DNA from: Lotmaria passim
Taxonomy: Eukaryota; Euglenozoa; Kinetoplastea; Trypanosomatida; Trypanosomatidae
Assembly (NCBI GenBank): GCA_037349495.1
Contig: CP140198.1
Span: 1,090,001-1,154,000 of the forward strand
DNA: 64,000 nucleotides
Reading direction: 5' to 3'
The translations under genes and the position numbers were made by a program. The notes beneath the pieces were generated by a model. It was not told the origin of the DNA, made no database searches, and was given only the letters and a program-made list of their open reading frames with translations. Shown one piece after another: positions 1 through 10,628 of the stretch. How positions within the stretch are numbered: position 1 is the first letter of the stretch; each line of letters opens with the position of its first letter.

Positions 1-2945
1 TTCGGCCACTTGTCAAGCAGCAACGCCTCCCAGCTGCCGCCGACGGCGTAGAGGAAGCTGCGTGTGGGTTGCGAAGGCGGCGGAGGGTTGATCTCCTCCG
101 ACTCGTCCGGGTACACAATCGCGGCGGTCTGGCACAGCTTCTGGAGGTGTTGTGACGCAGTCGACTGCGTGGCGAGGTGGGCCCGCTGCGGGCCCGTGAG
201 GCCACTCACCTCCCCGCCGTTCGCGTTGCTGGCGGCGGTGACGAAGGCTTCGGTGTTTATCGCGCCGCTACCGCCGAGCGTGGCAGGTACCTGCAACTCC
301 GGTATCGAAAAGTCCCACTCCACACCGACAGCGTCCTGCGCAACCGTGGAAGCCTGCGACGCGTCGGCGTCGCTGTCATCACCGTCAAAGAGGTTTGCTG
401 AATTTCTCACCGTCACACTCTCCCGCGTGCTGCCCCATTGCGGAGGTCGGTGCCTTGTCGACAGCGTCGTGGTCGTCGCATTCGCACCGTCAAGCTCAGA
501 GCCGGTGCGCGAGTTCACAGCAGCGGCTCCCGTCTTCTGACGGCGGCGCACCGTCTTGCTGCTTCGGCTGGCGCTATGACGGAGCGAGCTGTTCATCTGG
601 CGCACCAGAGCAACGCCGGTGTTGTTGCCCTCATCCCCCATGCCACCACCGCTGACACTCGTGTTGCCAGCACCATCGGCATCACCATTGTTGGCGTCTC
701 CGCTGCCTGTGGCGGGCGCCTTCAACGGCGTCGTTGGTTTTTCCCCGTAGCGGCGCGGGTCGCAGACGTCGCCCGACACGACGAGCATCAGCTCTGACAA
801 GTGCTGCGCCGGATCACAGAGAGAGGCGGAGCGGCCGACAACGCGGGGCTGGGCGAACTGCACGAGCTCCGCCCGCTTCTCTGCTGGGAAGCGCTGCAGC
901 AGCGGCACGTAGGCGAGGCAGTCAGGGTCGAGGACCATGTTGGCCTGCCGCTGCTTCATGAGACGCTCCCGCAGCTGCGCGTAGAGGACTGGGTCGTCCA
1001 GCAATGCGCTGACAAAGCGCTCGCCCGGAATTCTGTAGAAAAGCGCGACGCGGCTGCTCACGGTGCACGAATAGGGTTGCACGCCCGGGAGAATGTGCGG
1101 CTCCTCGCCGAGCAGCAGAAAGCGACCCATCGCGCGGAGGGACGAGAAGGCGTTGGTTGCAAGGCGCTGCGCGACGCCGTCGTCGCCGCCAGCCTTCTCT
1201 TTCGTCCGCCGCAGCACCGTGCCCTCCAGCAGGCAGTACACGTCACCCGGCAAGGCATCCTGCGCAAAGAGCAGCTCGCCGCGAACCATCGCGACAGGGG
1301 TGAAGTCGCCAAGGTAGCGCGCCTTGCGGCTGACGAGACGGCGGTACACTGGAATGGATCCGAAGACCTTCTCGGGCTGGTAGTGCTGCTGCAGCCACGC
1401 CAGGCTTTCAGCCCGCATGCACTCCTTGTACTTGTCCAGCATCGCACGATCGGAGAAAGGGCGGAAGACCTTCTCGAAGTCCTCGCACCGTAGCTCCCAG
1501 ACGATGCACTGCGAGAGGGCGCGGTAGGTCGCGGCGAAGACGGCGCTGCCGCCAAAGATGCCGCCAAAGGTCGCACCCGGCCTTAGTACCTCTTTCACAC
1601 ACCGCGAGACGCAGCTTTCCGGCACCCCGTGCTCACTTGTGCACGGTGCCTTCGTGGAGTGCATGCCGTCCCGGTAGGTCGGCGTCGCCGCGCTGTCGTC
1701 GTCGTCGGCGTCGGCCTCCGCTGCCACCTCGGAGCGGTCCTTCGTCACCTCGCACTTGCCGGAGATGAGGAAGTACATGGCCTTTTGACTGAACTGTCCA
1801 GCACGGACAATCACCTCACCTGGCAAAAAGCGGTACCGCGTCATCGTCTCCGCGAACGACTGCAGCAGCGCGGGGCTGTTCAGGGAGGCAAAGAAAGCGT
1901 CGTGATCGCGCAGGTAGCTGCCCTGCGGTGCAGACCCACTGTCCGTGCTCGCAGCGTCACCGTTCGTGGAGTCTTCGCTTGCGTGCCTGTTCATAAGCCC
2001 ACCGTTGCTGTTGTTGCCCCGATTCGAAGTATTGCTCCGCTTGGCCAGCACCGTGCCTGTCGCCTCTTTGCGCGCCATCAGTGTGGGCAGCAGGTGGCGC
2101 TTCAGTACGCGGCGAAGGCGATCGCGACGAAACTCCAGCTCCATGGCGCGGTGCGCCAGCGCGATCACGACAACCACCTCCCACATCGCCGCCCGCTTCA
2201 TGGCACAGGCCATCTGCACCATCTTCGTACCACCGTTTAGGGCGATGGCGCGGGCAACGGCTTCCGCCGCGGCGGAGTTGGACATGAGGAGGCTGCTACG
2301 CCGACCGATTCCGCCAGCACCGCCGCTGCCGCTGCCGCATTCAAAAAAGGCGCGTCGCTCCTCCACTGCATCACGCAGCATAGAAGAGGTTTCCAGCAGC
2401 ACGCTCGTGCTCATGCGAGGCGAGCGCAGCATGTCGTCGCGGTTGGCAGCGGAGCTGCCGTTGTGAATCAGCTCTGTCCCGCGGCGTGAGTTGGACGGCA
2501 AGCTGAAGGACTCCGCGCTCATGCGGTGGGCCATGTTGAGAGAGTTCTCAAACGCCGTGCCGGCCACACGGAGGGTCGGGTAGACGGAGCACATCTGCAC
2601 CGCCCGCGCGATCTCCTGGTTTGCATCGGGATGGGCGAGCAGCGCCATCCAACCGTTCGCGGTCGTCGCGGCATTGGCGGTGGTGGCGTTGGCGGGGCTG
2701 GCAACGGGCGGTGTTTGCAGCCGGGACTTGCCAGAGGCGGCGCCGCTGCCGCGCGGCTTACGCTGCCGCCCGAGCGCGTGCAGGGCGGCGTGCTGCTCGC
2801 GTGACATGCACAGCGGCAGCATCGACTCCCGCCGTGACCCGCGCTGCGCCTTCTGGATGGCGCTGACGGAGAGGCTGCGTCCTCGCGCCACGTCGGTGGG
2901 GACGCTGCCGTTGCGGCTCCGATTGGGCGTCGGTGCCAGACTCAT
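1..2945 (-). CDS. Cyclic nucleotide-binding domain protein, C-terminus cut by window edge
   Basis: The frame is open from the ATG at 2943-2945 to the left edge, so about 980 residues are visible and the stop lies outside the window. Two cNMP-binding (CNB) folds can be read: residues ~355-500, with the strand-turn motif LPGEVIVRAGQ and a GGIFGG cassette but a long acidic insert, and ~530-640, with RGELLFAQDALPGDVYCLLEG. A weaker third copy follows at ~672-728 (FAQPRVVGRSASL, then VVSGDV). No kinase or channel domain is seen. The N-terminal 250 residues are Ser/Ala-rich with a basic helical stretch near 250-295, and the visible C-terminus is low-complexity. The family senses nucleotides (cAMP or, in kinetoplastids, nucleoside ligands), but ligand and partner are inferred only. 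The first AG after the main pyrimidine tract falls in codons 1-2, so Met42 is an alternative start. Confidence 0.8.
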   Translation of the reverse strand, partial: MSLAPTPNRSRNGSVPTDVARGRSLSVSAIQKAQRGSRRESMLPLCMSREQHAALHALGRQRKPRGSGAASGKSRLQTPPVASPANATTANAATTANGWMALLAHPDANQEIARAVQMCSVYPTLRVAGTAFENSLNMAHRMSAESFSLPSNSRRGTELIHNGSSAANRDDMLRSPRMSTSVLLETSSMLRDAVEERRAFFECGSGSGGAGGIGRRSSLLMSNSAAAEAVARAIALNGGTKMVQMACAMKRAAMWEVVVVIALAHRAMELEFRRDRLRRVLKRHLLPTLMARKEATGTVLAKRSNTSNRGNNSNGGLMNRHASEDSTNGDAASTDSGSAPQGSYLRDHDAFFASLNSPALLQSFAETMTRYRFLPGEVIVRAGQFSQKAMYFLISGKCEVTKDRSEVAAEADADDDDSAATPTYRDGMHSTKAPCTSEHGVPESCVSRCVKEVLRPGATFGGIFGGSAVFAATYRALSQCIVWELRCEDFEKVFRPFSDRAMLDKYKECMRAESLAWLQQHYQPEKVFGSIPVYRRLVSRKARYLGDFTPVAMVRGELLFAQDALPGDVYCLLEGTVLRRTKEKAGGDDGVAQRLATNAFSSLRAMGRFLLLGEEPHILPGVQPYSCTVSSRVALFYRIPGERFVSALLDDPVLYAQLRERLMKQRQANMVLDPDCLAYVPLLQRFPAEKRAELVQFAQPRVVGRSASLCDPAQHLSELMLVVSGDVCDPRRYGEKPTTPLKAPATGSGDANNGDADGAGNTSVSGGGMGDEGNNTGVALVRQMNSSLRHSASRSSKTVRRRQKTGAAAVNSRTGSELDGANATTTTLSTRHRPPQWGSTRESVTVRNSANLFDGDDSDADASQASTVAQDAVGVEWDFSIPELQVPATLGGSGAINTEAFVTAASNANGGEVSGLTGPQRAHLATQSTASQHLQKLCQTAAIVYPDESEEINPPPPSQPTRSFLYAVGGSWEALLLDKWP

Positions 2946-3957
2946 CGAGACCGAAAGGGAAGGGGAAAAAAGAAGAAGGTACCACACGAAACCACAGAGG
3001 AGTCGGTGGGAAAGGCGGGCGTATGCAAGTGCCTTCAGCTGTCAACCTTTTATGAGGGCGTCCAAAGGGATCGAAGACGAGCGTCTAGTAATGCACATGT
3101 ACACACAAAGGCAAGCGACAACAGGAAGATGCAATGAATAATAATAATAATAAAGACACGTAGCCTTCTATATCGTTGCACAACTCTGCCGTATGAGCAG
3201 AGAAAAGAGGAAGAAAAAAAAAAAAAGAGAATAAAACTCGAACCCAAGAAAGAGGCAATCAAAGTGAAGTTTCCAGGGGAGGATGGGGAAAATGCACACG
3301 CAGATTTGGGCGGTTTGCATTTGGGGAAGCCGTTAAGGAGCACGGGATGCAGGCGCAGGTGAAAGCAGCAGCGTTGACAAAGCGAACACACGACGGCAAC
3401 GGCAAACCAGAAAGTAACGCCACCAAGTCTATTAGGAAGAGCAGGCCCTCAGCTGCCAGCGGGTCATACTTCATCAAAATAAAAAAGAACCTCTTCCAGC
3501 CAGATCAAATCTTCTCAGCTGTAAGTGTGGCACAGCTTGCGAAAGGACCCTCTCGTTTTTTTTTTGTTGTGTTTTTGCACTTGTCTCCATTTTGCAACTC
3601 ACATTGCTATTGTAATAGCTCACAATCAACAATAAGCGACTTGTGCGCATCCACCCTAAAAAAAAAAGAAGTTCACCAAAAATACAAAAACAAAGTAGAC
3701 CTAAGAAAGGTAAGAGAATGATGTGCGCGCACACATACGCAAACAGAAAAAACAGCGAGTTGGAAAAAAGCGAGGCAGAAAAAGGGGAAAACGAAAGTGT
3801 GTGACTCAAGACACGTGACGTGTTGCGCATGGGTGTTGAAGAAGGAAAAAAAGGCAAAGCAGCGCCGGAATCTTCCTCACGTGGGTTTCCTCCGTTTTCT
3901 TCCCCTCCAACCAACCAACCCCCCCCCCCTCCCCCTCTCTTCCGTTCTTCCTTTCGC
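2946..3957. other. Intergenic spacer (5' flank of CNB gene, 3' flank of RPN3)
   Basis: No gene is supported here. Next to the CNB start lies a minus-strand pyrimidine tract (about 2956-2978). Further right are several A runs of 8-13 on the plus strand and a short ATA/ATT microsatellite near 3138-3151. Open frames in this stretch encode only homopolymer-derived Phe/Lys runs. Confidence 0.6.
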
Positions 3958-4962
3958 TTACAAGCCGTCCTCGAAGTTCACGTTGTCCATGCCTGTGGAC
4001 TCGTCCTGGATAGCGCGCTCCAGCTCGTCGCGCTCTGCCTTCGCCTCCTTGCGTCGCTCCTCCAAGATCTCCGGATCCGTCACGTCATACCGCATCGCCC
4101 GCTTAGCATCGTTGTGAGTCACGTTCAAAAACTGAATGCGCCGCTGCAGTGCGTAGAGCGGCTCAGAGGTGGAGTAGACGTCGATGCTGTCACTGGAGAT
4201 GAGCTCGCCCTTCTCGTTGTCCAAGGCGGCGTCGATCACGCCATCACGGATGGCCTTTGAGAGGATGTACTCCGCATCCGATACGTTGCTCATCGCCAGC
4301 TTCGAGCACACGTCGGAGATGCTGATGCGGCTGTAAGCCTGGCAGATGCGACGCAGTCCCGTCTTGATCACATGCTGGCGCACGCGCAGGATGAGAGAGT
4401 GAGTGCGGTCGTGCTCGAAGGTCACCTGGTTCTCACGCAGCAGTGTCATGAAGCGGCCGACCTGGCCAAAGCGGACGCATGAGGCGAGCTGCAGGTAGGG
4501 CCCGAGGCTGTCGCGCATGTCCTTCGCAAGGAAGTCAGAGCGAGGCGGGATCTCGCCGAGCAGTAGCTGCACCACAAGCGACAGCTTCGTCGCGGCGATG
4601 CGGAAGCCGAAGGCGCGCTCGGGCGCCTTGCGCAGTGCCTGCTGCAGGCACTGGTGCGCGTCCACGTACTCCAGCCGCAGGGCACGGGTGAGGCCGACGT
4701 AGTAAAAGTAGCGTGCCGCCTGGTTGTTTGCGCGGTGCGGCAGGGTGATGTTACACGTCGCGATAAAGGCCTCGGCCTGCTCGTGCTGATGCGTGCAGGT
4801 GAGAAAAGCCAGGATGTCGTTCAGGACGATTTCCATGCCGAGCTCATCGTGACGGACGCAGACGGCGCGATATAATGCCATCAGCTTTGTCAGCTGCTCC
4901 GCCTCTGCGCGCTTCGTCTCCGCCGTAGCATTCAACGTCGGCTTTGTGGGCACGGGCGGCAT
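3958..4962 (-). CDS. RPN3: 26S proteasome regulatory subunit RPN3 (PSMD3), PCI domain
   Basis: This 334-aa protein matches the C-terminal two thirds of PSMD3/Rpn3, a scaffold subunit of the 19S lid. Diagnostic stretches in order are ARYFYYVGLTRALRLEY, LQQALRKAPERAFGF, LLLGEIPPRSDF, the PCI helix and winged-helix segment LILRVRQHVIKTGLRRI, then YSRISISDVCSKL, AIRDGVIDAALDNEKG and the IDVYSTSEP block. It ends in an acidic tail. Human PSMD3 is about 534 aa, so roughly 180-200 N-terminal residues are absent here. The start MPPVPTK is preferred over an in-frame ATG 35 codons upstream because a strong trans-splice acceptor (CTCAG at about 5016-5020) lies between them. Confidence 0.93.
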   Translation of the reverse strand: MPPVPTKPTLNATAETKRAEAEQLTKLMALYRAVCVRHDELGMEIVLNDILAFLTCTHQHEQAEAFIATCNITLPHRANNQAARYFYYVGLTRALRLEYVDAHQCLQQALRKAPERAFGFRIAATKLSLVVQLLLGEIPPRSDFLAKDMRDSLGPYLQLASCVRFGQVGRFMTLLRENQVTFEHDRTHSLILRVRQHVIKTGLRRICQAYSRISISDVCSKLAMSNVSDAEYILSKAIRDGVIDAALDNEKGELISSDSIDVYSTSEPLYALQRRIQFLNVTHNDAKRAMRYDVTDPEILEERRKEAKAERDELERAIQDESTGMDNVNFEDGL

Positions 4963-6052
4963 GGTGTTTTGAGATGTGCTTTGCGTGTAATGTGTGTCCG
5001 TGCGTAGAGCTACTGCTGAGAAGTGGAGAAGGAAGAACGATGAACTCTGAGTGTGTGAACTGTGCAAGAGCAGGAGAGGAAAGACCCTAGATGTCGAAGC
5101 TCTCTAAGCCTTTCTACGTCTGCCAAATTAAAATGAAAAAAAAAAAAGGGTCAAGGTGGGAAGTCACAGTGCTCGATTGCGTCAATGGTGCGTCGAAGCT
5201 CCCAAGCGTGGTATAAAGCACTGCACGTATGGAGAGAAGCAATTAAACAACAACAACAAAAAAGAAAGTAAAAGGGAGAAAAAGAGATGAATAAGACACG
5301 CAACGTGAGACTTGTCAAGCAGCAGAAATGACTAAACGGAGTGGCGGACAGAATGGGAGCTGAGTGACTGTGACGCAACTCGAAATAGAGCTACTGCGAT
5401 GGACAGACAGGAAAAAAGAAAACTACAGGCAGAACTGTTGAGCGAAGGCCACCTGTTAAGACACCACTCGTTTTTTTTTTCCTTACACAGATGAGTGGAG
5501 TAGTAATGTCCTTTTTTTTTTTTTTCCTTCTTGGAGGAAGCTCGCACGAAGCCGCTGAATTTGAAACTGTGAAGGCCTGTCCCTTTCCTTTCACACTACG
5601 TTTCGGTGCGATACTTCATTGTTTTCTTTTTTCCGATGGTTCCTCTCTACGTTTTTTGTTTTTTTGCTTTGTTCACTCTTCTTACAAAATTAGTACGCTT
5701 GTTAAGAGGCAAATCTGTTTATACGGAATCAGTAATTACGCAGCTTCTCTCGTCGTTAGGTTATCATGAAGATTGTGAAGCCAAGCTGAATATAAAAAAA
5801 AAAAGAGAAAACAGGAAGAGATGTGTCCTGCATACAAGACACTTTAAGCGTTGGAATTGGGTCGAAGATGAAAGAAGAAAATCACAACAGGCCAACAGTG
5901 CTACCAAAAAAAAAAGGAAAAACAAGAAAACTAGGTTCAGCAACTAGCAAACAAACAACAACAACAAAAAAAAAAAAAACGTCACCAGCAAAGCGCTTAC
6001 ACGCGAAAGCAAAAAAGGAAAAGAGAAAGCGAAATGTCCAACACTGTGCATC
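4963..6052. other. Intergenic spacer between RPN3 and NOC1/MAK21
   Basis: The spacer holds the RPN3 5' leader at its left end and the NOC1 3' UTR at its right end. There are A runs at about 5135, 5790, 5905 and 5965 and T runs at about 5470 and 5511-5525. No coding frame is supported. Confidence 0.6.
5016..5017 (-). promoter_or_regulatory. Predicted trans-splice acceptor of RPN3
   Basis: On the minus strand a run of pyrimidines (CGTTCTTCCTTCTCCACTTC) ends in CTCAG. This would give a 5' UTR of about 53 nt before the ATG at 4962 and removes the upstream in-frame ATG from the mRNA. Confidence 0.6.
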
Positions 6053-8551
6053 TCAATAGCGGCCACGGCCACCGCGCTGGAACCCACCGCGACCTCCACG
6101 ACCATGACGTTCGCGACCGCGGCCATAGGGAGAGCCGCCACGACCGCCACGACTGCCGCCAGTGCGCAAGCCGCCGGAGGAGGAGGCGTAGGCACCACGG
6201 CCGCCAGCTGTCCGGCCCTCCAGCCAATCCATTTCGCGCCTCCGCTTCTTCGACATCTCCTTCGCGTGGGTCTCGATGAGCTCACCGAAGTCGCCCCCCT
6301 CGTCCGCTGTGGCGGCGGTGTCACGTCCGCCCAACGCGTCGTCCTCGTTGTCGTCCTCGCTCTCCTCATCATCGAGCTCGGCGTCGTAGGCGGCCTCGTC
6401 CTCCGCCCCCCAGTCCAAGTCGTCGTCGTCCGCCAACACGTCGAAGTCATCATCTTCCCTTTCCTTCTCCTTCGCCCCATTCCTGCTGTCCTCGTCATGT
6501 TCAGCACTGAGGCTGTCATCGTCGTCGTTCTCGTCCTCGCTCGAGACCTCCTCGTCGCGGTCGATCGGCCTTTTATTCGCCTTGTCTGCGCGACCATCAA
6601 CATCGGCAGCCGCAGCAGTGTCGCCCTGGCTGTTCCCCGCCACCGCAGGATCAGCCAACGCGCCGGACGGGCCGAAAAGCGCCGCGTCAAGGTTCGTCAC
6701 GCGCAGCGCCACGTCCGCCTCGCCGCTTGTGTCGCCCCAGGTGGAGCGCACCTGCGACAGGCCGTCGAGGAAGCGCTGTCGTTGCACGGCGTAGCGGTGA
6801 AGGAAGAGCGCCGACACGTCGACGTCCTGTGCACTGGCGTTGATGAAGTACGGGTCCGAGGTGCTGGGCAGACTTGCCTTGTGCGCGGCGCGGTGAAAGA
6901 CGGAGATGCCTGTGGCGGTGTTGCCGCCCTTCGCGTCGTCATCGTCGGCCTTCGCGTTCGCCTTGGCGTCGACGAACATGTTGAGAAAGTTCAGCGGGGT
7001 CATATCGTCGAGCGGGTGCACGTCGAAGACGATGTCCTCGCCAAAGAGCAGCAGCACGGATAGCTTCACGACGGACGGGTGCGAGTGGTGCGAGAGCAGA
7101 TTCAGCGTCCAAACGCACTCGGTGGAGGCGTTCGCGAAGAGCGGTTCACGCGCCTTTGGGTCGTAGTCGGTGTTCGCCGCCTTGCTCGGGTGCGCTTTCA
7201 GCATGCTGCGCACGTGTGGGTGGGACTGCGCCATCTCTCCCACCAGTAGCAGCACCGCGCACACCATCGCATCGTTAAAGAAGATGGCGCGCTGCAGCAG
7301 GCGGTGCACAAAGGCAGCCACCCGCTCCTTTGACTTGTCCGCCCGCATCGCCTTGTGCAGGAGAGAGAAAAAGTTAGTGAGCTGCGCCGACTGCGGGATT
7401 TGCTTGGGCGAGAGCAGCAGCAGGCCGTAGAGGGTGCGATACCAGCGGTTCTGGAAGGACTCTGCGGTGCCTCTGTTGAAGGCTAGGAGCTGCAGCAGTG
7501 TCAAAGTGGCGACACGCTGTTGGAAGTTGCCCGTGTTGGCCAGGATGAAGAGCGCGTTGAGATGCTCCTCCAGCGGGGCGAGGTCGACGCCGGCGTACGG
7601 AAAGGCGCGGCGCAGGCCGACAATGATGGCTGTCGTCACGGTCGAGTCGATGTTGCCAGTGAGGGCGAGCTGGCGGAAGAGGCTCAGGTAGGTCTGCACG
7701 CACTTCAGCGCCAGCTTCCGCTCCTCCTTGCTGAAGACGAGCTGGTTCATGACGTTGGCGGCGTAGCGCATCGTCCGCAGCGGGCAGTTCTTCATGAAGA
7801 TTACCTTCTCCAACTCGGTGAAGAGCATCGCCTGGTGGGTAGACGACTCGGAGAGCAGCTTCAGCAAGTGATGGTAGGCCTTGTGCGCCACGCTCGAGAC
7901 GGGATCGCCCAGCTTGTCGATCATCATCGCCATTGCCGTGCTGCGGCCTTCCGCGACGGCGCAGAGCAGCGTGCCCACCACGTCCAGCCACGCATCGCGG
8001 CGCTGAACGATGCGGTCCTTCAGCATCGACTCGCTCAGCGACAGGAACTGGGCGTAGGTGCGCTTCAAGTAGTCCTCCAGATACCAATACACCAGGGTCT
8101 TTCTCCGCGCTGCTGCGTCAGTGGGGAGTGTGGCGAAGTACTGCGAAATGAAACGCTTCAAAGGCCGCGGTGGCAGCAGCTTTAGCCATACTGCCGCCAG
8201 CGCCTTCAGCGCGGCCTCGTAGTGATGCGTGTCCGTCCGCGCCGTGTCGAAGAGCAACGTGAAGCCGTCGAGGTAAAGCATGAAATCCGTGTCAGCCAGC
8301 TTGACTGCTGCCGAGGCGATCTTATCCGACGTCGTACCACGGCTGATGAACTGCGCGTTGTACCAGCGGCCGCGATCCATCTGCGCCGCCTTGCTCTCCT
8401 CGTCCAGGATGGTCTGCGCCTCCTGGTAGTAGGCGTCCATCTGCTCCTTGGCGACCGTGGTCGTGGCGACGTCGCGCAGACTGCAGGTTCGCAGCGGCAG
8501 CGGCACCATAAACCACCTCTTCCCTGTGTCGAGCACCGACGAAGAGCTCAT
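6053..8551 (-). CDS. MAK21: NOC1/MAK21 (CEBPZ) ribosome-biogenesis factor, CBF domain
   Basis: This 832-aa protein is collinear with Noc1/Mak21 and human CEBPZ, which accompany early pre-60S particles in the nucleolus. The N-terminal half is HEAT-like helical repeats. The CBF/Mak21 signature spans about residues 470-585: ASTECVWTLNLLSHHSHPSV, then DDMTPLNFLNMFVDA, YFINASAQDVDV and FLHRYAVQRQRFLD. A long acidic Asp/Glu region follows (about 620-750), then a KKRRREMDWLEGR patch and an arginine-glycine-rich tail (about 775-832), which suggests RNA binding. Canonical Noc1 proteins have the acidic tail; the RGG tail is an addition. The start MSSSSVLDTG is chosen because the longer frame upstream is polypyrimidine-encoded and lies beyond a trans-splice acceptor near 8682. 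Confidence 0.9.
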   Translation of the reverse strand: MSSSSVLDTGKRWFMVPLPLRTCSLRDVATTTVAKEQMDAYYQEAQTILDEESKAAQMDRGRWYNAQFISRGTTSDKIASAAVKLADTDFMLYLDGFTLLFDTARTDTHHYEAALKALAAVWLKLLPPRPLKRFISQYFATLPTDAAARRKTLVYWYLEDYLKRTYAQFLSLSESMLKDRIVQRRDAWLDVVGTLLCAVAEGRSTAMAMMIDKLGDPVSSVAHKAYHHLLKLLSESSTHQAMLFTELEKVIFMKNCPLRTMRYAANVMNQLVFSKEERKLALKCVQTYLSLFRQLALTGNIDSTVTTAIIVGLRRAFPYAGVDLAPLEEHLNALFILANTGNFQQRVATLTLLQLLAFNRGTAESFQNRWYRTLYGLLLLSPKQIPQSAQLTNFFSLLHKAMRADKSKERVAAFVHRLLQRAIFFNDAMVCAVLLLVGEMAQSHPHVRSMLKAHPSKAANTDYDPKAREPLFANASTECVWTLNLLSHHSHPSVVKLSVLLLFGEDIVFDVHPLDDMTPLNFLNMFVDAKANAKADDDDAKGGNTATGISVFHRAAHKASLPSTSDPYFINASAQDVDVSALFLHRYAVQRQRFLDGLSQVRSTWGDTSGEADVALRVTNLDAALFGPSGALADPAVAGNSQGDTAAAADVDGRADKANKRPIDRDEEVSSEDENDDDDSLSAEHDEDSRNGAKEKEREDDDFDVLADDDDLDWGAEDEAAYDAELDDEESEDDNEDDALGGRDTAATADEGGDFGELIETHAKEMSKKRRREMDWLEGRTAGGRGAYASSSGGLRTGGSRGGRGGSPYGRGRERHGRGGRGGFQRGGRGRY

Positions 8552-10628
8552 CCTTGCGTTTCGTTTTTTTTGTTTTTTTTTTTTTTTGGCTGTCGATTGC
8601 TCAATCACGATTGATACTCCGCAAGTGTTGTGTTGCTCCTTCTCTTGAACGCTTGACACTGGACCACGACGACGTGTTGAGCTTGAAGCGAGTGAGGAAA
8701 AAAAAAAAAGGAAGAAAAAAAGAAAAAAAGAAAGAGTGAGCCGGTGCTTCAGTGTCGTGCAGCGAAAAGTATGACTCTTGACGGGCGCGAGCCACCACAC
8801 CCATGAAGAGAGCTACTTGGATACTGTTGAGAAAGGGTAAAAAGTGGCGAGAGCGTGGAAAGGCAGAAAGTAGAAGAGAAAACGCAGAAAAAAAAAAAAG
8901 GTTCTTTTTTTTTTTTCTTTAACGATGTCTTCCAGTGCTAAACAAGCTCGCAGAGTGCTACATAGATTTTCTGCTGTTGCTGTCTAATAAACTTGGAACC
9001 AAAAGCGACATAATCCGTCTTTTCCAATGTCAGCTGTCTCATTTTGTGAGAAGGCATCTGAACAGCCAACTATCTGCAGCAGAACGATCGCGAGACCCAA
9101 CGTGATCCATGTATATTCACTGGTCTGCAGAACAATGACGCGTGTGAACTGTCTTTTCATCTACAAAATGGGAAAAAAAAAAAACGCCGTAGGTGATCTT
9201 CTCTTACACAAACTCGTAAACACACATATACATGTCGACGAACACATAAAGAAGCAAAAAAAAAAAACTGTAGGAGAAAACGTGAGAAAAAAAGGGGGCA
9301 GGTTCCTTTCTTGCTCGAACGCGTGTGGCAACTCAAAACTAAAGATCAATCCATAACGAGGAGAAACAACAATTATGGTTCGCAACACACAAAAAACTAT
9401 ATATAGAAAAAGCAAGCGTGAAAAAAAAAAAAACACGATTCAATCAAAGCAACGGCAGCATTTTGTTTTTGTTATTGCATTCGGATAGAGTTCAAACTAG
9501 CAAAGATGCGTAAGCGCACATCCGACGCTGAAAGCCCTGCCGCGCAGTCAAACATGGTAAAAAAAAAAAGCTACGAAAAAGAAAGAGACCCCAATTTTCC
9601 TTTCCTTCGACAGCTCCTTCTTCTGAATCGCAATTCGGTGAACCTGCTGGTTAAATCAGGAACCCAAGTCGGGAAAGCAGAAAAAGAGAAATGTCTTTTC
9701 AAATGAGAATCGTATAAGAAAGAACTAGAAAAAAAAGGGATGGGCATCCGAAGGAAGTCAGGGAAGAAGAAAAAAAAAAAGAAATGTGTCAGTAAACACA
9801 AATGGAGAGAAAAGAAGAGTGATAAAGCAAAAAAAAAAAAGGTAAAAGAAAAGCAGCCAGTATCAACAAAAAAGTGTGTTTGTGTGATCAGATGAAAGTG
9901 TCCAACAGGGAGCAGACGAAGCTTTTTTTTTAATCAGTGTTTGTGTGCCGCTCATCCTCTCTTCGTGCATGTCTTGGTGGGTGTGTCGCAAATATCTCTC
10001 TTCTTAATCCTCGCTCCTCCTCACTCTTTTTTTTTTTTTTCGCTGTTGTTGTTGTATATTTGTTGTCGTTGTTAATTCCTGTTATTTCTGCGCTGGCAAC
10101 TCAACAACAGAAACAACAACAACAAAAAAAAAGGAGTGTGTCTGTTGTCATTCTCTTGCACTCCTCAAATGTAAAAAGGAACATCCACACGATAAGCTCC
10201 TTTTAATTGCAAGCACCGCAAACAACAAAAATAGTAAAAGGGGGGGGCAAAAGATGAAGAAAAAGAAAGAAAAAAGAAGCAACGACAAAAGGCGAGGCAG
10301 TTCGTGCTCACAAGTAAAATCGAAAAAAAGAAAATTGCACGACGAGACAACAAACAAAAGGACATCACTCATAAGAAGAACAGAAGAAAAAAAAGGACAA
10401 AAGGGGAGAGCAACGTACTTAGTGGAGAATTTAAAAAAAAAAAAGAGAGAGACGGCACCTGGCAGGAGACGCACGGAACAACAATGAGGATGATCAAAGA
10501 GCAATCACAATGGCAAAAAAAAAAAAAGGTGTAGTTATGTTTCGGTGTAGAAGAAGCACATGCAGAGAGAAACAAACAAAAGAAAAATGCGCTGTTCTGT
10601 ACGCTGTCTTTGCATCCCTCTCTGTGTC
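8552..10628. other. Long intergenic spacer between NOC1/MAK21 and VPS2
   Basis: A 2.1-kb A-rich spacer with at least a dozen A runs of 9-13 (for example 8889, 9174, 9422, 9770, 9830, 10436, 10514) and a few T runs (8905, 10028). No gene, tRNA or convincing structured RNA was recognised. It is presumably mostly the long VPS2 3' UTR plus the NOC1 splice region. Confidence 0.6.
8682..8683 (-). promoter_or_regulatory. Predicted trans-splice acceptor of NOC1/MAK21
   Basis: On the minus strand, over 40 nt of nearly pure pyrimidine (8693-8738 on plus as A/G) is followed by CACTCGCTTCAAG, the first AG. This would leave a 5' UTR of about 130 nt. Confidence 0.55.

Noticed and set aside
6104-7063. A 319-codon plus-strand frame with hydrophobic valine/leucine runs
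   Set aside because: It is antisense to the acidic region of NOC1/MAK21; the apparent membrane segments come from reversed Asp/Glu codons.
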